This document shows positions 1 through 14,800 of a stretch of 64,000 nt of DNA, piece by piece (the stretch's first letter is position 1; every line of letters starts with the position of its first letter). Where the stretch lies: positions 27,730,034 through 27,794,033 of the forward strand of contig NC_134829.1 of NCBI RefSeq assembly GCF_004210375.1, read 5' to 3'. Source of the DNA: Tachypleus tridentatus (taxonomy: Eukaryota; Arthropoda; Merostomata; Xiphosura; Limulidae). Position numbers and translations under genes: made by a program. Below the pieces are notes generated by a model. That model ran no database searches. It saw nothing but the letters and a program-made list of their open reading frames with translations, and was not told the DNA's origin.

Positions 1-2705
1 CAATCATGTTTTACTTGAATGGACAGAAAAATACAAACAATCCATATCAGAAGGTTCATATACAACACATGTCATAAATTATTACCAAAATAATAGTTTT
101 ACACCTTACATACTGTACTGTTTGTTATTGTGTTACATGCATTTCTTTTTCTGTACTTGTATTTATTTTTGTAATGCACATACTTGACTGTAAAATGATA
201 ATTACATGATTACAAGTTCACATAACTGCATATATTGTTCTGTAAACTTTAGCAATTATTTATAGTGTTCAATCTATTGTTTTACAATTTGTCATGATGA
301 CTTAATAAGAAACTTTTATGTTTAATCATTTTAATTCAATATGTTAAATATTATAATTTAGTTATCTAGGATTACACACTTTGTTATATGTATTGTTTTA
401 AAACATTAGGCCTGATATAACAAATCAAATACTCACTCAAAAAAAAACCAACAGACTTACATGTTCAAATGAATTTTTAAAAGCCACTAGCAGGAACCCA
501 TTTTTCTTTTATGTTGCATTACATATACTATTCTCATGCAAATCAGATTCCAATTATTTTCAATCTGAAACACAAATAAGAAGATACCTGTGAGTCAGAA
601 AACAAGTCACCAAACACAGTACCCACTCTGGCTAACAAGTGATTTCCAATGTTTTGTTGGTATCCAGTGTTTGAAATTAAGGATGAAAAGGCTTTCAAAT
701 ATCATATAGTCAAGACAGTTACCCTAAAGTGGAAAATTTCAGCTCCAGAGATACATTCTTATAGTTTGCAAATAATAAAAAAACCCATTTAAATAAATGA
801 GAACAATTTGTAATGGTAAGTGCATAGAATACCAAAAATAGATTATTTCTGTCCTGATCTGATGCTTTATACAAATCAATGACAAAATAAGCCATTAAGA
901 AAAAGCCTAATGATTATTTAGAATTTTCATATGTGAGCCAAATAATTGAATTCAGATAAATTTTAAAAAAAATAGTTTCTCTTTTGAACTTACGAAAACT
1001 TTACATACTTATAAAGATCAATGTATAAAGATATGATTTTACAAAATTTGGCTATGATCTAAAATAGTTTGCATTCAAAAACTGATGTCTAACTGTAAAA
1101 AAAAACAGGCAATTTAAAATATATTTTAGTGATTAACTTATATTACACACTGCATGACTAACTGTTTTTTATATTCAAACACCAATTCCCATTTCACTAA
1201 ATAACAGGAACAAATCTTTTAAAAAGAAAGTATAAACCGATAATCTAAATGTAATCAATACAATTATCAAAACAAATTTCAGAAATAACACTTTGACTCC
1301 TCACCTGAGAAAACATTTTCAGCACATCTTTAGTAAATTAATAAACTTTTTTCTTAAACATAAAATAGTCTTACAAGATTTGAATTTCTTTAACACTATT
1401 TTGAAAAGTCTGTTGATTGCTTTTACAGCTAACAACACTAATGAGTGATGCACACATTTTTCAGTTATAACATCACAAGGCACAATTAAGTATAAAAATC
1501 ATGACAGATCATACAAAGTAGCAACATTTCTCACCACGAATATCAAGTTAATTTTTTTTTTTTATCAGAATTTATCATACATTACATTCAAAATACTTAA
1601 AATTTAAATAACTGATTTTAGACTTAATTACTATAATATCAATGGAAGTATTTCTAAATATTATAAAAAAAGAAATAAAGGTGAAATGGCTAGTTGCTGT
1701 CCATTTCATATTTATTCACAATGAATGTTCTGTATAAATCACCTATAAAACCATATATATCATGACTTTTTTTAAACATAAAAATGTTTCACACATTACT
1801 AACAAAAGCTAACATTTATTACACATATTCACAAATTTAATCAAACTTTAACAAAAGTTTTATTTCATATTTTATAAAGAACAAAATGGCAGCTCAGTTA
1901 GATTTTTAAACATAATACTTTGAAATTGTGCAAATACTTAGACTACATATGCAAAAATATATCAAATTATTACTTTTTATAAATGTAATATTTTGAAACT
2001 GGTACTATTATCACAAAATATATGAAGTGAATTCTTTAATCTAGGACATTCTGAATGGTAAAAATTATAAAGATTTAGTGTCAGTCTTAGTCGACATAGG
2101 CTGACAATTAATGAAATATTTACTTTGTATATTTTCTTTATACAACTACTTTCAGAAGGACACCACTTTGTTTGAATAATACAACATACTGGTTTCCTTA
2201 AATATTCAAATTAACCAACATTTAAGTCAACTTAAACCACCGAGCAACTTACTAATGGTCCAATGCATTAGAGGGTAGATTGTCACAGTAACTGAATACA
2301 GGAAAAAATAAATAAAAAGGTTTTACAATTTCTAAAAGCATGAGTTTAAGACAGTGTATGTATAAATGATGGTATAAACTTCCAGACAAACTTTTGAAAT
2401 CATTTTGACATCATTACTAGAAACCTGCCACAGAACATGACGATCAACCCTATCCTGAATATATACCAGAAATCCTATATCAGTGTGAAATAATTAGAAC
2501 AACAATTTAGGTATACATACACATGTATACATGCATAAAATATAATGCACTGCAACATTATATTAGAAAATTATGTAATTTAACATTAAAACAGTCAGAA
2601 AACATTACTGTAATATTGGTTTCATACTAAACTTTTAACATTTGATCAAAATTCATGTAAATATAATATACTAAACATAGTTAACAATATTTCACCATTT
2701 CCATG
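1..2705. other. Downstream flank, probably 3' untranslated sequence of the CARD-RHIM-death gene
   Basis: Very AT-rich, with no coding signal on either strand that I trust. Several minus-strand AATAAA hexamers exist (for example near 1815 and 1712), so the poly(A) site cannot be chosen from sequence. No recognisable repeat beyond short homopolymers. Confidence 0.5.
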
Positions 2706-2896
2706 TCACTTTTTGATGTGTAATGCTATATCATTTCGTTCAACATTAATCAGTGCTTTTGCCAAGTTACCTATGGTTGCTTGACAAGGACACCTTTCCT
2801 TCCACGAGGCCAATGTTCGGTAAATAACTTCTTGTAAACCATGATCTTTGTGGTCAATGAACAAAATATCTAATTCACCACTGCTGAAATTGGCAC
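2706..2896 (-). CDS. Exon 6: death domain, second half, and stop
   Basis: A 191-nt terminal coding exon with acceptor TTTCTTTTCAAAAG and TGA stop at 2708-2706, residues 256-317. It holds death-domain helices 3-6: ELDILFIDHKDHG, QEVIYRTLASWKER with Trp286, ATIGNLAKAL, then a final NDIALHIKK. The spacing and the ID-DH/GL/Y/W/ATIG/AL pattern closely follow the RIPK1 death domain. The protein ends three residues after the last helix. Confidence 0.82.
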
Positions 2897-5800
2897 CTTT
2901 TGAAAAGAAATAAATGTTATTCTGAGATGAGAGACATAATTAGAAAATTACTGAGACAAGTTGTCAAATCCATTACAACATTGTAATTTGTTAGCATAGT
3001 GAATTACATACTTTTATTTCTATATAAAAAAGCTTAAGCACAATAATAACATAATAAAACAATTATGTTTTTTCCATATGTAAGCTATAGTGTTCTGCAA
3101 TGCCAAACTTAAATATGAATTCCACAAATGAGTGAATGGGCCATTCACTTTCACTATTATGGGCTGCAGGATATGAACCATTCATCCAATACAAAGAAAC
3201 AAGTTTTGTGAGGCATTCAAAAAATCACTTGTGGTGTTTGGCATCTTTGCATATTTTGATCTAATTCTCCTCTCTTCAACACTGGAGAGTAGCATTTAAA
3301 TTGGATGGTGGATATCTGATCAGTTCAATTAGTTCCTTCTAAATATTTGTGAAAATTGATATATTACTGCATTACACACACACACACACACATTTCAATT
3401 TTGTTAAAAATTATGTTGTTAATTTATGATGTATTATATTTAATTAGGTTGCACACATCCATGTAAAAAAATCACTACTGTATTTTTGTATTGCAACATG
3501 GTTTACACATTTTCTTTGGAAATCTCTACAGATAATTCTACCTTATGTAAAATTTAGTGCTAAAAAGATAAAAAAACAATGATAAAACTTGTATTTCTGA
3601 AAAACGTTTCATGTATATCCCACCTGGTAAGTATCTTGCTAATTTTCTCCAATCATTTCCAATTCTTTCAGACACATGGTACATTTCTACAACATCTATT
3701 TCTTGGCTGCATGCTGATGGAGCACGAAAAACATACAGCACAAATCAAAACATACATTTATAATTACATACATGTCAGGACAAATTTTGAATGGCTTATT
3801 CAATAAACACAAGAACTGTAATTACTGAGGAAACCCATTACATGTGCATTAAGCAAAACACAAGGCATTCCTTTAGTCTCTTCTGATGAGCTTTTTGTTC
3901 CTTCACTGGAAACTTAATCACAAAGTAAGTTATAATCAAAGTAAGATTGAAAAGTTTACTAAAAACATCTTATGTAGAAAGTCTTAAAATTTTTCTTCAA
4001 CTATGTTACATTGTGATGAAACTGTAAAATGGATGGCAACTGCCTGTTGTGGAGACACAAGTGTAGAGGATGATGTTTCTAAACTCTTTCATCTTCAAGA
4101 CAAAAGCGGAAGACTTTCCAAACATCGTCCTCTACACTTCTCTCTCCACAACAGACAGTTGTTGTCTATTACTCTGCCTAAACAATCTATCAAAGAATAT
4201 GTCAACATTATCATTTTCCCTAAAGATCTAAGATAACCTTATTGAGTTTAAACTTATTTAATACAAAGATGAATATTTCGTGCAGTAGCATAATTTTATT
4301 TGGGAAATTAGTAATTAGAATTTCACTAAATTTGTTATACAACTTTCCCCAATTCGTTTCATTAAAAGTTCAATCACAGTACTATAATGATGACACTAAT
4401 ATTGATGTCTACATCTCCTCAGCAGTAATGGTGGCTATACTAATTATTTTTAAGCTGTTTACATGCTTTGGTGTGGAAACCATAACAGAGCTGTAAATAC
4501 TTATAAGGCAAGTGTTATAGATTTTTGTCTTATGTTTCCAGTTATTTTAAGCTTTTTCAGACTGGTAAGTTGTTACTAATATCACTTCAGCTTTTTTTCT
4601 TCTTATAGTGAAAATACTTAAACAAATTAGAAATCTTAATAGGAACTTACTAAATAGTATATAATGTTGTCTTAAAAAATTCTAATAAGTTGTTTTAATT
4701 TTTCTTTCATCTTTTATTTTGTTGTTAAAAAAACAAGATGAAATAAGTGGGAAAAATGGCCTAGCCTCTGATCCATTTCAAAATAAGCCATCATGTCATG
4801 ATCCATATTTGACCAAAGTTTCATAGATCCAAGGTCTGCCCTTTTGGATTTATGACAGTAAAGGTAGCCATCCCTCACAACTTCAATGATGACTCATTGG
4901 CATTTCAGAACAACCTCCTCATACCCTTTCAACTGATGTTTTCACCCTTATTTCTTGTGTCTGGCATTCATTTGATTAGGTAATAGCATTCACATCTGTC
5001 TACTCTTTCCATACAGGTTTATTTTGAATTTTGCACACAGCTACACAAGGGCTATCTGTGCTAGCTGTCCCTAATTTAGCAGTGTAAGACTGGAGGGAAG
5101 GCAGCTAGTCATCACCACCCACCACCAACTCTTGGGCCACTTATTTACCAATGAATAGTGGGATTGACTATCATGTTATAACACCTAGACGGCTGAAAGG
5201 GCAAGCATGTTTGGTGCAATGGGGATTCAATCCCACGACCCTCGGATTATGAGTCAAGTGCCTTGACCACCTGACCATGCCAGACCCTTTCCATACAGAG
5301 TGAAACTATACATACTCTAACTCTGGATCTACTAATAGTATCTTTACAAAATTTGGCAAGCATTTGGAAAAAGTTATGTCTGCTTTTTTGAAAAAAAGAG
5401 CACAACAGATTTGTCTTCTCCAAAGTTGTCCGAGTCTGAGAATTTACACAGTCTTTACTGAGCCTGTCTTAATTATAAAAAAACTTATATTCATATTTAA
5501 TTTGCATAGAATCTAGAACCTTCTAAATTAATAATATTTTTTGTTAAAAATTTATATTTTATCTGCAACTTAATCAACTTTAACATCAACTGTTCTTCAA
5601 AGAAAGAGATATCTATTTATTATATGCTTTATTTCATACTTTTCAACCTTTCACTATTCTTTGTTGCTTTTCAAAGAGTAATAGACAGCTTTTAGGTATT
5701 AAAATCTGGAAATAAAACACAGTAAGAACACATGTATTTCACCCCATAGAGAAAGCAAAGAAGTTACATAGAGTTTGAGCTTTGAAGCTTTAGTTACTAA

Positions 5801-8800
5801 GCTCATAAATTTTAAAATTTTAGTTTTGTTACCTGACCTAAAAAAATGCTAAATTATTTGTTGTCCAAAAAATAACACATGTAGCTTTCAAATATTCATG
5901 CACTATAATGTCCCAATACTGCTATAATTTAGCTTACTTTCTAAGTCAGAAATAGTTTTAAAAAATTCCATTACTGATTGGACAAACTTCATTCAAAACA
6001 TGTTAAGCTTTTCCAGTAAACTACTATATAATAACATCAAATATAAACAAATGTTCATAAGGTTCCTGCACATTATTATGTTCTTCTAGTTGGTTATAAA
6101 CATGCCCTTCAGACAAACAGGTAATGTATGAAAATATGGGAGGAGTTTCTCTTGTGAATTTTACAAATTTATTTATATTGCAGCAAATCAGGAGGGAGGT
6201 TCACATTTTACATTCTTGTTTGTCATAATATATAGTTTGAGTTTCTAATATGCCACTCATGCCATTAGAAACTGTATTTAATGAGATTTTATCAGTAACC
6301 CCATCCTCATAACAGTTTTAAAGTCAGAAGTTTTATAACTTCCTAATTCTGGAAAAATCTTATACTCATGTAAGCTATTGATTCGGGTATTTCAGTTTAT
6401 CCATACCAGAACAAAATTACATCTTACATTTATTTGAGTAGATAATAGCATTATAATTACTGCTTTGGCAGTAATAATGTTTTGGACCAACATAAATTTG
6501 ATATCTTTAACATGTTGTTGTTTGTTTTTAACAAGTAATTTTTACTTTTCTAATATAACTAACTAGACATAATATGGCTGGAAATTAACACAATAAACAG
6601 TGTCTGACACTGAAAGGTTATAATTTAAATGTTGAAACAAAGTAAATTATTGGAAATCAACAGGTCTAAAAATTATCATAAAGATCACTGACTAACTATA
6701 TGAACTTTTACAACAACATAATTATATGTTATTCCATATACAACTTTAAACATGTTTTACATTTCATGGGTTCATTATGTCATATCGAGTCTAGAACTGA
6801 GCTAACTATACAAAACTCTAAATTATTTAAAAGCTTATTTATTCGTGGATGTCTTTTCCTTACCAAAAGAATTTCAGTGCAGAAAAGATAAGAAAGATGA
6901 TTAACTTATTTTTTGATCCACTACTTCTACTGCAGCAGACTAAGTTTGGGTTTGATGAACAGTCCTTTACTCAATGCTAATAACCTAAGATACTTCAGGT
7001 GTTTGGATAATGTAACATAACATCATAATTAATTATCTGTTATTATCCAATGGTTATTTATTTGTGAATTATTTTTCCTTAACAAAACTTGAAGTTTGGT
7101 GAAAAGAAAAAACAATACAGAAATGTAATCAATTCTCTGATTTGCTACTTTTACTCTACTTGACAAATCAGGATTCTCAAATATATTTTTACTCTCAAAG
7201 AAAGAGTCTGCAATGAATAAAGCTTGAGAACCCATAATTAGAGGCTACTAAAATAAAGTTGTTTGTTTTTTCTGAAAAATTTGTAAATTCACACAATGAA
7301 ACACAAAACTAAAATTACAAAAAAAAGGAAAACAATAGATATTCACATAAAAAAATAACTAGAAAGTTAACAGACATGTACAAGTAACATGGAGCTAAAA
7401 ATAAGAACTGTACAACAGTGTTTGATTACAAGTTATGCAGAGAATCTAGTGAGTAACACCATAACTACTGGGAAAATAACGTTAAATATAGACACATTAA
7501 TTATACATGTAGGAATTACTTATAAATAAAACACTGGGCTAATAATTCCCATGGAGAATTTATAAAATTTCAAGGAACATTTTTAGCCAAAAATGACAAA
7601 AATCTGTTAAAAATAGAAAATATTTTATTTTGTTCATTTGACAAATACAATAAACAGGAAAACCCATTTGACATTGTTACTATGACATAAATACAATAAA
7701 CAGGAAAACCCATTTCCACTGCTTTGCTTCAACAAATACTTACAGAAATAAAAAATTTTCAGATGGTGACAGAATTTTAATATATACAGAAATTTTCAAA
7801 GTGTGTGATAATTCTTTGACTGACTAATGACTTAATGGACTATATGTGTGGTTTGCAAACTTCAAAGACATAAAACGAGGATACATTTTTAATGTAAAAG
7901 CATCTAACAAAACAAAATTTAACATACCTAAAACCTCTTCAGGAACTACTGCTGGTAAGACTTGAGCAGAATGTGGAACCTTGTTCAATTTCAAAAGTGA
8001 ACCATCAGTCATCTTATGTGGCCCTGCATGTTTTATATTATAAGTATAGCTGTTTCCTATCTGAACTCCTTGGGAATTCTGAATAGTTATTACATTTGGA
8101 CTCCCTCGGAATGTTCTATGTATGGCTGTAAGAATATAATATATAAGAGTTACTTCTCACACAAATATTTTACTTTGAAATAACATTAACATTTGTTAAT
8201 TTGTCAAAAAAACAAATCAAGGCATAAAAAAAACTGAAGGGTGAAAGCCTGAAAGATCCTTGTCACCAAAGTAAAAACTAACTTTATAAAATTCATGAAA
8301 CTAGCATATACGATAGGTAGATATAACAAAGAACACTATGGGAGATAAGTTAGTTTCATACTTTCAAGTGAGTCAGTCAAAATAATAGAGGAAGTGTCTT
8401 TTACCATCATTCATATTTTACTGAAACATAATTTTAGTTCATAGGTAAAAGATCTTTCTTTTATAAAGTTATTGTTCACTTCTGACAGTTTTAAAATTGT
8501 TGTGCATGTGAAGATAAATGCTGGACTAATTAAGATCAATAACTATAATGATATCAAACATAATGTTTAAGTTGACATTTCAGACTACAACATAATACAT
8601 CTGTCAAGTATTCAACTTGAACTGAAAAACAAAGCATTCTGACTTCAGGAATCCATAGTTTATCAAAAATAACAAAACTTTTCAAACTAATGGAAGCTAT
8701 CCAAAGTGAAAGGTAATAGTAACACAAACACACCAACTTTCATATAATAGTTGAAACTGAGTTAGTAAGCAGTAAGAGATATACATTTTTCAACTACATC

Positions 8801-11800
8801 CTTTTCAATTCTGGTTAATTCACTGTTTGAACTTTTGTGAGCAAGTGCTACAATACTATACAACTAAAATAAAGAGAAGTGAAAGGTTATTAAAAAACAA
8901 CAACCCATCCAATTAAGCAATCATTGTTTCCAACAAACAAATATTGTCTTCAAATCTTAAATTTTCATATTAATTTTATACTGAAATTTTCATTATATGA
9001 ATAACCAAATAAAACACATTATGGTGCTTAGATGTAAGGAGACATGTAAAACTTAACAATAATAAAAAAAAAAAAAAAAAGGGGTAAATTAGCCACAAAT
9101 ACTTCAGTGGAACAATCCACAAGCAAAGCATTTAGTCATAAGTATATAAAACCACTGAAAAATAATCATGATTTTTTTAAATTTAAAGAGAACATTTCAA
9201 AACATCTCAAAAGACCACTAATAATCTCATTTTTCAAAAACATTCATTACCATTTCAATTATTCCCTAAATTAGAATCTTGTATATAAAGAAATAATCTA
9301 AAAATTTGCAAAAAATATATATCAAATCACTACAAATAAATATGAAACCTAATCCATTATTTGATTCACCACTTGTTACTAAAATATATCAGTGAATACA
9401 ATATGTATAAAATCATCATACATGTACCATATTCAATTTTAGCGTTTCTATTAAATTTAGAAAATTCAAAACTGCTATTTAATGTGAAATTTAAACTTGT
9501 ATGATCTTCTAGAAACATGTTGTAATTAGATTTACCAGTGTTGGATATTATTGGTGTTCAGTTTTTCCTGTTTGTGTGTGTCTAGAAAATTGTTAATTGG
9601 TAGTGGTAAAGAAACTGATGACCTTGGTTGGTTGGTTGGTTGGTTGGTTTATGGCACAAAGCAGCTAGGTTATCTGCACCAAATGTCCAGTAAAAAGGTA
9701 CAAGTAAATTCAGTAAAATTCATAAAAGGAAATTAAGGTAAAACAAAACAAAGTTAAAAAATAAATATATAGCATAAAACCAATGTTTACATCTAGTCTA
9801 CAACGTAAAGAGAAAAACTGCAGCAATTCAAGTTGTTAAGGACTTTCTGTAGAGTGACTGTAATAATCATACCTTGCCAGGAAGACTAACAGGTAAGTAC
9901 AAAACCCACAGTCAGACACCTGAAGTTGGCCTTTCCAGTCCTGGTTTTAAGTTATTTAATGTTACGGTCAGTTTCTCATTTCAAATTGAACTAGATGAAC
10001 TATGACTTTTAAAAGAGAGCCACATTAAAAAGGTGTAAAGTATATATTAAAAAGCTTAAATGGCATTAAAAAGATTAATGGCCTTTGAAAAACTAAAAAC
10101 ATTACCAAGGTGGACAGTGTCACTATCACCAATAACACTGTCTAACGTTATGGACAAACCTTGGGACAGAACATGCTTAAAATGGTGCCGTCATTGTGAA
10201 TCATAATGATGACAAGTAAAATGTGGCTTATTGTGATCTGAGTGTTACACAAACTACACACTGGTGCATCAGTCCCAGATAAAAGAAAACAATGAGTTAA
10301 AAAACTGTGACCAATGTGTAGTCTAGTTAGAACTTCCTCTTTCCGATCCTTACGGGAACAAGGTGGCCAAAGTCCAATATATAGGGTCCATGGTGGAGCA
10401 ATGTCATCAGAACCCACACTGGGTGGGCAAGAGCAGGTTGTTTGATTTGAGGAACCAAACAAGATGAGCATTAACCATCCTCTCTAAGATCTTACAGAGA
10501 CAGCTTGTCAAAGCAACTGGACAGTAGTTTGAAGGAACCTTGGGATCCTTCCCAGACTTGGAGAAAGCCAGGGCAATAGCCTGGCATCAGGAAAAACACT
10601 CTCCTGCCAGATCTGGTTAAAAACAACCAGAATGATAGCAAGAGAAGCAGGAGATAGATGGTGCAGCATCTCATAGTGTATATCATCAGGTCAAACTGAT
10701 ATACTGCCAGACCGATAAAGAGCCAGTTTAAGTTCCATCAGTGTAAAGGGACGATTATAGTCATAGAGACAATCAGCTCAAAAGGAAAGAGGTGATTGCT
10801 CTGCCTGAGTCTTGATGGCTAAGAAGGTGGAAGAAAAGGCACAGGTGCTAGATACCCGGGAAAAGCTTTCACCAAGAGAATCGGCAATGCTCTGAGTATC
10901 AGTTACTTCCTAGCCATCAGAGAGCAAGATCGAGAGGGGACAGAGTGATACTGCCCACTGACCTTTCGAATCTTGTCCCAAATGACTTTGGAAATGGTGG
11001 TAGAGGATATGCTGGTTGTGAACTTAATCCAAGATTACTTCTGGCTTTGACATCTTACCCATCAAGCATGTGCACAGGCCTGCTGGAAAGCGATGAGGTT
11101 CGAGAGTGTGGAATAGTTACGGAAAGTATCCCAGGCTTGTTGTTGAGCCTTCCGTGTCATGTGGCAGGCAGGATTCCACCATGATCGAGGATATAGTGGA
11201 AAACATGTTGAGGTTTTAGAAATACATTGAGCAGCTGCTTGTGTAATACAGTCAGTTACTGTATTACAGTAACCACAGTCATCTACTGATGGCTTACAGA
11301 TTATGGCAGGATCAAGTTCTGCAAGAGCAGTGAAAGAGGGCCAGTTTGCCTGATCTAGCTTCCACAGGGGCACGCTGATCGGGTGGCATCGACCATGGCC
11401 AGTCTCTCTCAATATTATAGGAAAATGATCATTGTCTCGTGGATTATTGTCAACCCTCCATGAAAAATGGGAAAATAATGAAGGGGAGCAAACTGAGAGA
11501 TCAATAGCAGTAAAGGACTGACTAGGCACATGGAAATAAGTAGAAGAACCAGTATTGAAAAGAGAAAGGTTGTGATCAGAAAGCATATGCTCTACAGAGC
11601 AACCCCTCCTATCAATACCAGCACTTCCCCAAAAGGGATGATGTCCATTAAAGTCTCCCAGGATGAAAAGGGCAACTGTTCAATGAGAACATCAAGATCT
11701 AATTGATCATATGTCTCTCCAGGTGACAGAGAAAACAAACAGTGATGGTATGACCCAAGGAAACACGGATGGCTATGGCCTCCAAGGGTGTGTCTAGTGA

Positions 11801-14800
11801 CAAAGAGAGGGTGGGCACATGCTGATCAACCAACAGTGCTATCCCTCCATGCACTCATCCATCACACAATCTGTCATTTCTGTATAAAGAAAACTACTGA
11901 AAGGTGACTGTATCGGCAGGTTTCAGAAATAATTCCTATAAAAAAGACATACAGGTTGGTAGGAAGCAATCAGTGTTTTGATGTCATCTAGATTAGAACG
12001 TAAACCATTCGACAGTTCCATTGTATCAAGGTGGACATTTTTATTTATGTGTAGGCAAATTGAGTGGAGAACTCTTCTGTTTACGACCATGTCTTTTTAC
12101 CTTACTTTCTTTATTCGAGGGAGATCTGTTGACCTCCATGGATCCTGCCCTGGGTCGATTGGGCAGGTCTTTGCTGTTGGAATGGGATTTCAGAGACTGA
12201 GGACATGAACAAATGATTGTTTTGCATCTTGGGGTGAGAAAGGAAAATGGATCCAAGGAAATACCTGTACCTGAAACCAAAAGATGTAGATCTTGGGGTT
12301 TGGTGGAATGCATATAAGGGACAGAGATAGGTGCCAAAGTTGATTCATCAACTTTTTTAACCATGGAAGTCAAAAGATGTTTCATTTGTTTGGAGAATAA
12401 TTCTTTAGGAGGCACAGAGATCTGTCTGCACTCCCACAGTATCTGTGGAACGAAGTGCAGCAGCATATGTCCGAGATGAGGTGGTGGACAGCAATTTTCA
12501 AGCCTCAGGATAGGTAATGTTATGAATCATTTTACAAATGCTGCACCTCTTTTTCTTCCAACCATTTTGGGCAAGAACAAAAGTAGGACAGGTGAGAGCC
12601 ATTACAATTGATGCAATGAGGGTCTATTTCACACTCATAGGCATCATGGCCCTTGCCAACCCAACGAGCACACGCCAAGGAACCACGATATGATGTCTTC
12701 AAGTGACCGAACCGTTGACACTGGAAACATCAGAGAGGGTTTGAAATGTATGGCCGTACTCTGAAATTAAGATAACCTGCCATGATGGTGGCAGGCGGAT
12801 GTGGTGACATAAATGTTAGAATGAGGACATTGGTCGGCACCATAATTCCATGTTTGCGAGTGGAGATACACCTCACTAAACTCTTTGCATGGAGAAACAA
12901 GCGAGAATCTCCAACTCTGGGACATTTTTCAAATCCCTCTCAACAACTCCTCATGACAAATACAAGGTAGCATGAGGTGTAACTTCAATAGGTATATCCC
13001 CAATTGCTTTGAATGCAAGAGGAGTTAACTGTGTTGAGATGTAGATGTTTCCACCAACACGTCACCAGAGCAAAGCTTCTTTACTGACTTTGGAGAGTCA
13101 GCAACTCTCTCTAGTCTCTTCTGAATGAAAAAGGCAGGCATTTGCCCTAAAGGTTTGTCTGAAAGAGAATATAGTATAAGAAAATGAGGTAAAGGTGTTA
13201 CAAATGTTGAAGATTGCTGCTCAGAATCTTCAAGACGTGGTCGTTTACCTATGGACTGTTTCTCACTATTTTATTTATATTTTTATTTGGAGGATCCACA
13301 ATAAAAAAAAAAATATTTTGGTGCCCACTGACCCCACCCACCATGACGCCTTACAAGGGGACACACAATGTCAAACAAGGACATTGGAATAATGCCATCC
13401 AACACTGGTATATGGTTGACCCTAGCCTGACTGGACCAGCCGATTGACCCAAGGAGGCCACCCCAAGGCTGCCCATCTACAGGAATTAAAGGCCAAAGTG
13501 GTGTGTTAGGGTTGGACCCCTCAACCACCAGGATCCTCTCCTCCCCTACACATGTTGCCATGCACAGCAAATACGTGGGTGGATGTTTAGATCCCAGAGG
13601 AGGTAAACTGAAAGAACAGAACCTTTCCTGGGAGGTCCCCTCACCATGCACAGAAATCCACACCGAAGGGGATGACCAGAGTTCTTCAAGATGTGGCTAT
13701 TAGTAAGATTATTCTTCAAAAATACAAGATTCTTAGTTTATTTTCTTCAATGTATCATGTTGTCTGTTTCTAGTTTTTGAAATGTGCACGTCATTGCTAC
13801 ATCTTCACGTATTTCCTCCTGAATATTCTTACTAATATAAATTAATAATTACTTGGTATGATTAATTAAATTCATTGTTTCTTTACTATTTCTTCAACTA
13901 ATCAAAGTACTGCACAGAGTAATTGACTGTTTCACCTGCTAAAACCAAAATGTGAAACTTTTCACACAGCTTTCATAAGTTAATAAAAATATAAGCAGGT
14001 GTTTGGTTAAAATGAAAATTTAACATTTGATAAACCCTTTTCATATTGTCAGTTTTGCATACTCCAAAAGATTACTTTCACACATTCTGTGGGCTTGTTA
14101 CACCAAGCTTTCTTTCATTTTAATCACATGAACTTCTATACCATGATACAGTATTATAAATATTCCAAAGAAGCTGCAAAGGATAGGATAAATTTAAGGC
14201 TAAAGTTTGAATGTTTTAATCAATGTTAAAATCTTAACTCTAAGAGCCAAAACATATAATTTGAGTTTGAATCTGAAGACAGAGCCAGAAACACCTTAAA
14301 ACAGAAGTTTTGTGATGTAGCAAATCAGTTCTAAAATAATCAAGACACCTGCTAGTGTGTTGTGCAGTCAAGACAACCTAATGCAGGATACACTGTTTGT
14401 TATTATTAACAGGAGTAATAGTTTAGCTACTCTCTACATTCTGTAAGTCAGACTATAGTAATCCAAATTATTACATGTCTTCAGTGATTGTGCTCTACTG
14501 GAGTCTTAATACACTATCAAATTTCAAGGTAATACAATAAGAAATACCTGAATTATAACATATCTAATCTTGATTGAATTTCTTCCTGTTCTCTTTTTTT
14601 CCCATTCACACTAAAAGTATTGAAATTTTATTTGGAAGAAAAACAAACCTATCTTTTACAGATTTTTTTTTTCAAAGTTGGTACTGATAGATATTTTCAA
14701 AGTAGGAGTCTCATTTGGTATGAAAATAAGCCACATATGCAAATTTATTCAACAAAAACCACTCAGAATTGATGAAAATTTTTGCACACACCTTCATTAA

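Larger units (their letters stand above)
3714..7927 (-). other. Intron 4 of the CARD-RHIM-death gene
   Basis: A 4.2-kb intron. It holds the 125-nt foldback at 4037-4161 and a tRNA-derived SINE at 5017-5286. A short duplication of about 35 bp lies near 7640-7720 (ACAATAAACAGGAAAACCCA twice). The rest is unremarkable AT-rich sequence. Confidence 0.75.

Noticed and set aside
4003-4236. 77-codon plus-strand ORF
   Set aside because: It covers the inverted repeat at 4037-4161, so openness on both strands follows from the palindrome; no family pattern in the peptide.
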